Assembly (NCBI GenBank): GCA_947174955.1
Contig: CAMWKX010000019.1
Span: forward strand, 1 to 13,095
Direction: 5' to 3'
From: an uncultured Clostridia bacterium
GTDB lineage: Bacteria; Bacillota; Clostridia; Christensenellales; Borkfalkiaceae
DNA: 13,095 nt
A program made the position numbers and the translations under genes. Position 1 is the stretch's first letter, and every line of letters starts with the position of its first letter. Positions 4,648 to 11,114 of this stretch are shown here, in pieces. The notes under the pieces were generated by a model that had not been told where the DNA came from, ran no database searches, and saw nothing but the letters and a program-made list of their open reading frames with translations.

Positions 4648-5580
4648 ATGAGGATATATTTCTTATCGGAGCGCACCGCCGCTTTGAAGTTGAACGGCGC
4701 ATATCTGGGACTTATCGACAGCTTCGAGCGGTTCATCGACGTGGAAAAGGGCGGAAAAATTCTCGCAGAAATCCTGCCCGACGGCGACGCTCTGCCTTTG
4801 AGCTTTTTTATCGACGACCAACTATTCTCTTCACCGCCCGACTTTCTGGACGTGTACCTTTGCGGCGGCGACGCGGTCGTCTACGTTTCGCGGTTCGAGC
4901 GCCGCACTCGCGAGCTTAAAGTGGTTGCGCAAACAAGCTTTCGCGGCGGGCAGTACACACTGTTTTTAACCGACGGCAGAGTGTATTTAAACGGCGAGCG
5001 CGGCACCGACTGTTCTTTGCACGAATTGCCGCGCTGCTGCGAAAACGCTTCTTTTAAGGAGAGCAATATCGGCGGCTTCCCCGTACTGCTCGTTGAAGGC
5101 GCGGGGTATCTTGCAATAATTTCCGAGGACGGCAGGCGGGTATTTTTCAACCCCGCCGAAAGCTGGCAGTGCGGCAACAAACTGACGGTTACCGTCAACT
5201 TCAATACGTGCGCGAGGTGTCGGGCAATCTGCACGTTCGGCTACGACGGAAAGACGATGACCTTGGAAGGCAGCCGCACCGAAGAGCGCGTGCCGCCTAC
5301 CGACGACGTTTTGCACTTTGCCTTTTTCGAGAGCGTTTTAACCCGCGGCAACTTCGCCGCATATCTTTGCGACGACTTAAAGAAAAACGCCGACGCTCTG
5401 CCCGAATTTCTGGGCGGATTCGTCGACGTGAGCATACCATATAAAAAATTCTACGACGAGCACGGCGATATCCGTGCGGCGGGGCTCGTGTACCCGCAGT
5501 CTAAAAATCTGTTCACCGTCAAGTACTTTGCGGTGGATATAGAGAACGGAAAGATAACCAACGTATACGAAGTCGGCTAA
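4648..5580 (+). CDS. Protein of unknown function, mostly beta-strand (310 aa)
   Basis: I do not recognise this protein. It has no signal peptide, membrane segment or known catalytic motif. The first 50 residues (LNGAYLGLIDSFERFIDV and on) look like a short beta domain similar in style to PEGA repeats. Residues about 50-195 are rich in alternating hydrophobic strands and aromatic residues, with scattered cysteines (including CARC near residue 195). The C-terminal third (from about residue 220) has a helix pair, YLCDDLKKNADALPEFLGGF, then strands ending FTVKYFAVDIENGKITNVYEV, which could be an NTF2-like fold. ATG 4648 is the first in-frame start and lacks a Shine-Dalgarno. Codon use matches its neighbours, so it looks like a native conserved gene. 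Its stop overlaps the stop of the convergent DUF3592 gene by four bases, with no terminator between. Confidence 0.75.
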   Translation: MRIYFLSERTAALKLNGAYLGLIDSFERFIDVEKGGKILAEILPDGDALPLSFFIDDQLFSSPPDFLDVYLCGGDAVVYVSRFERRTRELKVVAQTSFRGGQYTLFLTDGRVYLNGERGTDCSLHELPRCCENASFKESNIGGFPVLLVEGAGYLAIISEDGRRVFFNPAESWQCGNKLTVTVNFNTCARCRAICTFGYDGKTMTLEGSRTEERVPPTDDVLHFAFFESVLTRGNFAAYLCDDLKKNADALPEFLGGFVDVSIPYKKFYDEHGDIRAAGLVYPQSKNLFTVKYFAVDIENGKITNVYEVG

Positions 5581-6260
5581 ACATATTTTTTCAGCTTACG
5601 GGTGATAATACCGTCAAGCAGCGTAACGCACAACACCATACCGCATACCACGGTTACGCCGACCGCGCCTTTAATACGGAGGAAAACTTCGCCGAAGCCG
5701 CCGTGCGGAAGCCCCAGCCAAAACAACAGCAGAAACACCGTGCCGAGCAGAATTTGCATTCCCCAGGCAAAAAAGCACCTCTTTTTAAAAGTGCTTCTTT
5801 TAATGCTCAGCAAAAGGTTCATTCCCGCCGAATAGGTAACGCAGAAAAACGCGAAGAAGCACGCGCAGATGATGGAAATATAGTCTGACGACGTCACTTT
5901 TTCCGCCTGCTCGGGATTTTTCGGATTTACGTAAATTTCCGCAGAAGTCCCGATTTTACCGCGCACGTCATAGTTATGTCCCACTCTGTCCGTAAACGTA
6001 TACTCCTGCTCTTCATACGTGTAGGAGATGACGAGGTAATAATAAGTTCTCGACCCGTGTCCGCTCGTCGAGCTGCTGCGCCTTGCCACGTCTACAACCG
6101 TGCCCTGCATTCTCACGTAGTTCAATTCGTAGTCGCGCATCGTCACCGTGTGCCACGAGAAAAAGCCGATAAATGCCATAAAAAACACGAGAGCTATGGA
6201 CAGAAAAACGATTGACGGCCGTCTTCGGTCGTTATCTACGTATAAACTGTTTTTGTTCAT
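5577..6260 (-). CDS. DUF3592-type membrane protein (227 aa)
   Basis: An N-terminal transmembrane helix (about residues 17-38) leads to an extracytoplasmic beta domain, about residues 40-115: a GTVVDVARR strand, SRTYYYLVISYTYEEQEYTFTD, then GTSAEIYVNPKNPEQAEKV. This is the DUF3592 pattern, with the typical Y-x-V-N-P-x-N-P turn. Three further hydrophobic segments follow (about 120-142, 160-182, 196-216). Function is unknown. ATG 6258-6260 is the start, with GGTGAG nine bases upstream; a TTG-initiated extension to 6293 would overlap the preceding gene and reads as non-conserved. It is the last gene of the prfA–DtxR series, 16 bases after the regulator's stop, and ends in a 4-nt overlap with the convergent gene. 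Confidence 0.82.
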   Translation of the reverse strand: MNKNSLYVDNDRRRPSIVFLSIALVFFMAFIGFFSWHTVTMRDYELNYVRMQGTVVDVARRSSSTSGHGSRTYYYLVISYTYEEQEYTFTDRVGHNYDVRGKIGTSAEIYVNPKNPEQAEKVTSSDYISIICACFFAFFCVTYSAGMNLLLSIKRSTFKKRCFFAWGMQILLGTVFLLLFWLGLPHGGFGEVFLRIKGAVGVTVVCGMVLCVTLLDGIITRKLKKYV

Positions 6261-6276
6261 ACTTATAAGCTCACCG

Positions 6277-6642
6277 CTACTTGCTCTCCGCAATAAACTT
6301 TTCCATCGCCTCGAAGGTCGCGTCGGAAACGCAGTGCTCCATACGGCACGCGTCGTTGTCCGCGTCCTCGCCGTTCACGCCGAGTTTTACCAGAAACTTG
6401 CTTATCACGCAGTGCCTGTGGTACACCCTTTCGGCGTACTCCCTGCCGCCGTCGGTAAGAAATATGTGCAAGCCGTCCGTTTCGATATACCCCTCGGCTT
6501 TGAGAATTTTCAGCGCCTTCTGCACCGCGGGCTGGGATACGCCGAGCTTGCGCGCCACCTCTATCTGATGCACGTCCTCGAGCTCGTTAGACAAAAGCAA
6601 AACGGTCTCCAAATAATCTTCCCTTGACTGATTGTTTTTCAT
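6277..6642 (-). CDS. DtxR/MntR-family metal-dependent transcriptional regulator, short form (121 aa)
   Basis: An N-terminal winged helix (residues about 8-65: DYLETVLLLS, a recognition helix at VSQPAVQKALKIL, wing at GLHIFLTDGGREYA) is followed by the helical metal-binding and dimerisation domain. Candidate metal ligands by comparison with B. subtilis MntR are Asp9, Glu12, His77, Glu102 and His103; the position of MntR Glu99 is Cys99, giving the ACRMEH signature seen in DtxR/IdeR. This points to Fe(II) at least as much as Mn(II). At 121 residues it lacks the SH3-like third domain, as MntR does. It starts at TAATG, overlapping the prfA stop by one base, with GAGGGGG upstream, so it is translationally coupled to prfA. 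No metal transporter gene is in the window. Confidence 0.87.
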   Translation of the reverse strand: MKNNQSREDYLETVLLLSNELEDVHQIEVARKLGVSQPAVQKALKILKAEGYIETDGLHIFLTDGGREYAERVYHRHCVISKFLVKLGVNGEDADNDACRMEHCVSDATFEAMEKFIAESK

Positions 6643-7718
6643 TAGTCCCCCTCGTTTCCTGCTAAAAGCCTTTCGCGTTCCGCAACCGCCAGCGCCTCTT
6701 CCATCTCGTCGATTTCACCCATCATAAAGTTGTCAATCGAGAAGAGCGACAGCCCTATGCGGTGGTCGGTCACGCGCCCCTGCGGGAAGTTGTACGTGCG
6801 TATGCGCTCCGACCTGTCCCCGCGCCCTACGAGCGATTTGCGCTGAGCGTCCTGCTCGCCGCGGCTTAAATTGTTGTAATAATCGTAAAGGCGGGAACGC
6901 AACACCTTGTACGCCTTGTCCTTGTTTTTCAGCTGACTGCGCTCGTCCTGACAGGTGACCACTATGCCCGTGGGAAAGTGGGTCAAGCGGATTGCCGTTT
7001 CGGTCTTGTTGACCTTCTGTCCGCCCGCGCCCGACGAACGGTATACGTCCACGCGCACGTCCTCGTCGCGGATTTCCACGTCGACGTCCTCCGCCTCGGG
7101 CAATACTGCAACCGTCGCCGTCGAGGTGTGCACTCTGCCTTGACTTTCCGTTTCGGGCACGCGCTGTACGCGGTGAACGCCGCTCTCGAATTTGAGCAGC
7201 TTATAGGCTTCCTTGCCCGTAATATTCAGAACTATTTCCTTGATACCGCCGAGCTCGGTCGCGTTCTCGTCTACAACCTCCACTTTAAGGCGGTGCTTTT
7301 CGCAGTAGTAAAGGTACATACGGTAGAGCTGAGCGGCAAACAGAGCCGCCTCGTCGCCGCCCGCGCCGCCGCGGATTTCCATAATGCAGTTGCGATCGTC
7401 GTTCTTGTCCTTGGGCAAAAGCAGTATTTTAAGCTCGCCCTCGATCTCTTCGAGGCGGTGACGGCAGGAATAAATTTCCTCGTTCAAAAGCTCGCGCATT
7501 TCGGGGTCGGTCTCGCTTTTGACCGCCTCCTCGGCTTGCGTGAGTTTTTTCTCTTCCTTTAAATACTCCTCGTATTTGAGCGCGGGTTCGGAGAGCTCGG
7601 ACTGCTCTTTTGCAATCTTCGTCCACTCCTCGCCGCCCGCTGGCACCGACCCGTCGGAAAGCTTGTCCGTAAAAGAATTGTATTTATCGTATATTTCCTT
7701 GATTTTGGAGTTGTTCAT
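6642..7718 (-). CDS. prfA: Peptide chain release factor 1 (358 aa)
   Basis: Full-length class I release factor: it recognises UAA/UAG stop codons on the ribosome and triggers peptide release. RF1 identity comes from the PET tripeptide (P-x-T anticodon-like motif, residues 188-190; RF2 has SPF). The catalytic GGQ is at 232-234 within SSGAGGQKVNKTETA, and the conserved EIRGGAGGDEAALFA precedes it at about 114-128. Start ATG 7716-7718 gives the usual MNNSKIKEIYDKY-type N terminus. There is no Shine-Dalgarno; a TATAGT hexamer ends eight bases before the start. The gene directly upstream encodes a fusion containing PrmC, the enzyme that methylates the GGQ glutamine, so substrate and modifier are neighbours. 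A DtxR-like gene is coupled downstream. Confidence 0.97.
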   Translation of the reverse strand: MNNSKIKEIYDKYNSFTDKLSDGSVPAGGEEWTKIAKEQSELSEPALKYEEYLKEEKKLTQAEEAVKSETDPEMRELLNEEIYSCRHRLEEIEGELKILLLPKDKNDDRNCIMEIRGGAGGDEAALFAAQLYRMYLYYCEKHRLKVEVVDENATELGGIKEIVLNITGKEAYKLLKFESGVHRVQRVPETESQGRVHTSTATVAVLPEAEDVDVEIRDEDVRVDVYRSSGAGGQKVNKTETAIRLTHFPTGIVVTCQDERSQLKNKDKAYKVLRSRLYDYYNNLSRGEQDAQRKSLVGRGDRSERIRTYNFPQGRVTDHRIGLSLFSIDNFMMGEIDEMEEALAVAERERLLAGNEGD

Positions 7719-7726
7719 AAACTATA

Positions 7727-7756
7727 ACTATAAATAAATTGCGGCTTTCGCCGCAA
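7727..7756 (-). promoter_or_regulatory. Candidate internal promoter for prfA
   Basis: On the minus strand TTGCGG (7751-7756), 18 nt, TATAGT (7727-7732), then eight bases to the prfA ATG. The -35 lies inside one arm of the hairpin at 7736-7759. The -35 is weak (4 of 6 to consensus). Confidence 0.45.
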
Positions 7757-7759
7757 TTT
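7736..7759 (-). terminator. Hairpin between the DUF1385–PrmC gene and prfA
   Basis: A perfect 10-bp stem (7736-7745 with 7750-7759) has a GAAA tetraloop on the minus strand and is followed by ATTTATTTATAG. It lies four bases after the prmC stop. It could terminate or attenuate read-through into prfA, or act as an mRNA processing or stability hairpin. Confidence 0.6.
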
Positions 7760-7762
7760 TAA

Positions 7763-9589
7763 TTAAAATGCAATTTTTAAGAAGCGGTCCACGCCCGCAA
7801 AGTCCTTGACGACCATCGCGTACTCGCGCTTGTCGAAGAGCTTTAAAACGTCCTCCGCCTGACCTTCGCCTACTTCGACCATTAAAAGTCCGCCGCGGGT
7901 TATGTAGCGGGTAACCTCCTTGGCAAGCCGTCTGTAAAAGTCCAGACCGTCCTCGCCGCCGTCGAGAGCTATTCTCGGCTCGAAATCGCGCACCTCGCTC
8001 TGCAACGTGGAAATCTCGCTGCTCTTGATATAGGGCGGGTTGCAGATTATCAGATTAAATCTGCCGTGCACGTGCGAGAACAGATCGCTCTGTACGAAGT
8101 TTATATCCACCGAATTGTAGTTGGCGTTTTCGCGGGCAAGCATAATCGCCGCGTCCGACACGTCCGCCGCCGTAATGCTCACCTTTTTGCCGTCCAAGTG
8201 CTTTGCCACCGACACGGCAATACAGCCGCTGCCCGTGCACATATCGAGAACCTTGTCGCCGTTCTCTATCGCCATAACCGCCTGCTGAGCCAGAATTTCC
8301 GTTTCGGGACGGGGTATAAGCGCTCTTTCGTCGACCCTTATCGTGCAATCGTAGAACTGCACGTCGCCGATTATGTACCAAAGGGGTCTGCCCGTCAGAC
8401 GCTCCTCGATAACCTCGTTAATCTTGCGAGTCTCGCCCGGTTTGACCATTCGCTGTTCGGAAAGCGCACTGCGCGGCATATTCAGATATATCGAATATAT
8501 CCATTCCGCGTCGCTCTCGTCGATGCCCTGTTCGGCAAACTTCTTCTTTGTTTCCGCAAGCATTTTGGGAAGAAGTCCGCCCGTAATAAACGTCTGCTCT
8601 TTCATTTCGGGGTCTGCGTCCATCTCCATCGCGGCGTTAAACGCGGCGATTGCCACTTCCACCATCTGCTCATCGGGCTCACGGGTTGTGAACACCTTTT
8701 GCAGAAGGTATCCGGGCGACTTCAAAACTTTCGAAATCGGTCCGTGGAAGTGCGCCAGAAGTTTTAATATTTCATACGATATACCCGCGATTACGGGCAA
8801 CAGTACGATTTCTATGCCTATATTTGCAAGCCATTTGTACACGTTGCTCAGCGTGTGCACTCTCAGCGCCCAGCTGACTACTCCGAGCAGGATTATGTTG
8901 ATAATTACGACTATAAACAAAAACGAAGTGCCGCATCTGTCGTGTATGCGCGAGCATTCCATAACGTTTTCTTTAGTCAGTTCGAGTCCCTTTTCGTAGC
9001 AGTTTATCGTCTTGTGCTCCGCGCCGTGATATCTATACAGCCTGCGTATGTCCTTTAACAGCATTATCAGCCCCAGATAGCCGAGGAAGATAATTATCTT
9101 GAACAGACCGAGCATAACGTATTCCCACACCGAGCCGAAAAGAGTTTTCCAGATATATTTATCGAGCAGGAACACCAGATAGCGCGGGAGCCACATAAAG
9201 AAGAAGACGGCGAGAGCAAAGCCTAAAAACACGCCCAGAACCGAAATAACGCTCATAAGGTCGGTTTTAAACTTTTCGGCGAACCACTTTTCCACGCGGC
9301 CGGGCTCTTCGTCGGAAGAGGCGTACACTTCGGAAGAGCGCATAAGCGCTTTCGTTCCGCGGAAAAGCGAGCCGAACATATTGACCACGCCCCTCACGAA
9401 GGGAATTTTTGACGCGATCACAGCCGACTTGGAACGCTGTATTCTCTTTTTTTCAACCTGAATGTTACCCTCGGGGTCGCGCACGGCGGTACAGTATGAG
9501 GTTTTGCCCATCATCATAACGCCTTCCATAACGGCTTGCCCGCCCACGGTCGAACATATAGGTTTTGCTTTCTTTTCCTTTTTTGACAT
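7763..9589 (-). CDS. prmC: DUF1385 (YqhQ-like) membrane protein fused to PrmC release-factor glutamine methyltransferase (608 aa)
   Basis: Two proteins usually encoded separately are in one frame. Residues about 10-320 are DUF1385/YqhQ: GGQAVMEGVMM (16-26), transmembrane segments at about 112-142, 158-178, 222-242 and 257-275, and the family core YHGAEHKTINCYE (187-199). Residues about 335-608 are PrmC: IPRPETE (425-431), the SAM-binding VLDMCTGSGCIAV (447-459) and the catalytic NPPY (517-520). PrmC N5-methylates the GGQ glutamine of RF1 and RF2. The fusion would tether the methyltransferase to the membrane. ATG 9587-9589 starts just ahead of the conserved DUF1385 opening, with only a weak Shine-Dalgarno (GCTGGG). 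It lies between rpmE and prfA, the usual Clostridia order. No frameshift or internal stop is needed. Confidence 0.93.
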   Translation of the reverse strand: MSKKEKKAKPICSTVGGQAVMEGVMMMGKTSYCTAVRDPEGNIQVEKKRIQRSKSAVIASKIPFVRGVVNMFGSLFRGTKALMRSSEVYASSDEEPGRVEKWFAEKFKTDLMSVISVLGVFLGFALAVFFFMWLPRYLVFLLDKYIWKTLFGSVWEYVMLGLFKIIIFLGYLGLIMLLKDIRRLYRYHGAEHKTINCYEKGLELTKENVMECSRIHDRCGTSFLFIVVIINIILLGVVSWALRVHTLSNVYKWLANIGIEIVLLPVIAGISYEILKLLAHFHGPISKVLKSPGYLLQKVFTTREPDEQMVEVAIAAFNAAMEMDADPEMKEQTFITGGLLPKMLAETKKKFAEQGIDESDAEWIYSIYLNMPRSALSEQRMVKPGETRKINEVIEERLTGRPLWYIIGDVQFYDCTIRVDERALIPRPETEILAQQAVMAIENGDKVLDMCTGSGCIAVSVAKHLDGKKVSITAADVSDAAIMLARENANYNSVDINFVQSDLFSHVHGRFNLIICNPPYIKSSEISTLQSEVRDFEPRIALDGGEDGLDFYRRLAKEVTRYITRGGLLMVEVGEGQAEDVLKLFDKREYAMVVKDFAGVDRFLKIAF

Positions 9590-9640
9590 ACAAAAAAACC
9601 CAGCTAATCCGCTTGTTAGCAGAGAGAAAAATTGAAAAAA

Positions 9641-9670
9641 GGGGCTTCAAAATAATAGTTTTGAAGCCCC
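9641..9670 (-). terminator. Intrinsic terminator of rpmE
   Basis: A perfect 12-bp stem (9641-9652 with 9659-9670), GGGGCTTCAAAA with TTTTGAAGCCCC, is followed on the minus strand by TTTTTTCAATTTTT. It lies about ten bases after the rpmE stop and should end most rpmE transcripts before the DUF1385–PrmC gene. Confidence 0.9.
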
Positions 9671-9679
9671 TCCCCTGTC

Positions 9680-9883
9680 TTAAATGTTGTATCTTTTCTT
9701 GAACTTATCCACACGGCCGCCCGTATCTACAAGCTTTTGTTTGCCTGTAAAGAAGGGGTGACACTTGTTGCAAATATCCACCTTCATCGTTTCCACCTTT
9801 TTGGTAGTACCCGTTTTAAAGGTAGCGCCGCAAGCGCAAACGACTGTCACTTCGTGATAATCGGGATGTATTTCGGGCTTCAT
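9680..9883 (-). CDS. rpmE: 50S ribosomal protein L31, zinc-binding type (67 aa)
   Basis: A normal-length L31 of the large ribosomal subunit. The family start MKPEIHPDYHEVTVVCACGA and the ending HPFFTGKQKLVDTGGRVDKFKKRY are clear. Four candidate zinc ligands are present: Cys16 and Cys18 (CACG) and the CNKC pair near residues 37-40, so this is the Zn-ribbon form rather than the zinc-free paralogue made under zinc starvation. The start at 9881-9883 has a GAGGTGA Shine-Dalgarno. It has its own consensus promoter and its own terminator, so it is mostly a single-gene transcript. Confidence 0.97.
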   Translation of the reverse strand: MKPEIHPDYHEVTVVCACGATFKTGTTKKVETMKVDICNKCHPFFTGKQKLVDTGGRVDKFKKRYNI

Positions 9884-9925
9884 ATCTTCACCTCGCTGTA
9901 ATTTACTGAACTTAAATGCTAAACT

Positions 9926-9954
9926 ATTATAAATAAAATATATGCATAAGTCAA
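9926..9954 (-). promoter_or_regulatory. Promoter of rpmE
   Basis: On the minus strand TTGACT (9949-9954), 17 nt, consensus TATAAT (9926-9931). Predicted start near 9919, giving a leader of about 36 nt. Confidence 0.85.
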
Positions 9955-10033
9955 TCGATTTTAGCCCTACTTACGAATTTTTGCCTCATAAATCTTGCGC
10001 TTTCTTAAAATTTACCTTTTTGCCGCCAAACGG

Positions 10034-10062
10034 TTGATTTAGTCGGCTGATTGTCGTATAAT
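10034..10062 (+). promoter_or_regulatory. Promoter of the MDR dehydrogenase gene, with -10 just before the start codon
   Basis: TTGATT (10034-10039), 17 nt, consensus TATAAT (10057-10062), then eight bases to ATG 10071. Transcription would begin within about two bases of the start codon. No Shine-Dalgarno is present. Confidence 0.8.
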
Positions 10063-10070
10063 GGTTGCGT

Positions 10071-11087
10071 ATGGACAATTGGGTTTTATTCGGAACGAGA
10101 ATTTTGAAAAAACAGCCGCAGACCCAGGCTTCGGTCGGGCCTACGCAGGTCAAGGTGAGGGTTACGCACGTACTCCTCTCCTCCTACGACGCGCTCTCCT
10201 ACACGGGCGCAACCAAGGTCAACTACCCCAAGACCGTCGGAAGAGTGGCCATCGGCGTGGTTACCGACACGGGCGAAAACTGCTACGGCGTGAGCAAGGG
10301 CTCGCGCGTGTACCTCAACGCCGTGCGCCCCTGCGGCAAATGCTACGAGTGCAAGAGCGGCAACAAGGGCGAATGCACCTATCCCCTCGTTGCGGGGCGC
10401 GACATCGACGGCTTTTTGCGCGACTTCGTCGTGTGCGATTACTCCGAAGTCACCGTTCTGCCCGACAGCGTGGACGATATGCTTGCGCTCTGCATAGAAA
10501 ACGTAGCTTTGGCAGAAAATATTTACGACAGACTCAATCTTACCACGGGCAGCATAGTGGCAATCGTCGGCGGCGGCTTTTTAGGCTCTATCCTCGCTCA
10601 GATTGCTCTCTATCATAAGCTCGTGCCCATCGTTATCGACAACTACGCGCAGAATATCGAGAGGCTGCAAAACAGCGGTATATTCTACACGTTCCCCGCG
10701 GACGACAACTTAAAGACCAACATAGAAAACGCAACCAGCGGAAGTATGTGCGACGCGGCTATCTACACATCCAACTGCAAGCTCACCCCTTCGGTGCCCG
10801 CAAGCGTGCTTGCCCGCAAGAAGGATATGGTGCTCGGCGGTTTCTGCACGGTCAACTTCTCGATGGATATGACCCCGCTGTTCGAGAAAAATCTGCGCAT
10901 ATACTCGGTTTCCGACGGCTACGGCTACACGGAAGCCGCCGTCAATATGCTGCTGCACGGCGCACTCGACGTCAGCTCCTTCGAAAAGGAAGTTTTAAAG
11001 GACTTCGACCCCGAAGCCCTGCTCTCCGACCTCGCCGACAAGGCGACTCAGGACAGCAAAATGACCGTCTTAAAGCTTATTTTATAA
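10071..11087 (+). CDS. MDR (zinc alcohol dehydrogenase-like) family protein lacking the catalytic zinc motif (338 aa)
   Basis: Medium-chain dehydrogenase/reductase fold: N-terminal catalytic domain, then a Rossmann domain with VAIVGGGFLGSILAQIA (GxGxxG at 167-172). The structural-zinc lobe is intact, Cys88, Cys91, Cys94 and Cys102 in CGKCYECKSGNKGEC. The catalytic zinc site is not: where active relatives have C-G-S-D and G-H-E, this protein has LLSSYD (about 35-40) and GRV (57-59), so the Cys, His and Glu ligands are replaced. It may use another mechanism, bind rather than convert a ligand, or be a divergent paralogue. ATG 10071 is preferred to the TTG at 10065, which would overlap the expected transcription start. 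Codon use matches the neighbours. The cardiolipin-synthase-like gene follows 27 bases later. Confidence 0.85.
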   Translation: MDNWVLFGTRILKKQPQTQASVGPTQVKVRVTHVLLSSYDALSYTGATKVNYPKTVGRVAIGVVTDTGENCYGVSKGSRVYLNAVRPCGKCYECKSGNKGECTYPLVAGRDIDGFLRDFVVCDYSEVTVLPDSVDDMLALCIENVALAENIYDRLNLTTGSIVAIVGGGFLGSILAQIALYHKLVPIVIDNYAQNIERLQNSGIFYTFPADDNLKTNIENATSGSMCDAAIYTSNCKLTPSVPASVLARKKDMVLGGFCTVNFSMDMTPLFEKNLRIYSVSDGYGYTEAAVNMLLHGALDVSSFEKEVLKDFDPEALLSDLADKATQDSKMTVLKLIL

Positions 11088-11114
11088 TCCGCGCAAAGCG
11101 CGTGTACATAGACT

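Noticed and set aside
7763..9589. The DUF1385–PrmC fusion as an assembly error
   Set aside because: Both domains are complete and in one frame with a plausible linker; no evidence of a frameshift or lost stop.
9587..9625. Second small hairpin (GCTAA/TTAGC) followed by a T run just before the DUF1385–PrmC start
   Set aside because: The stem is only 5 bp and A/T-rich; too weak to call a terminator or attenuator.
11090..11102. CGCGC-AAA-GCGCG palindrome between the MDR and cardiolipin synthase genes
   Set aside because: A 5-bp stem with no T tract; not supportable as a terminator.
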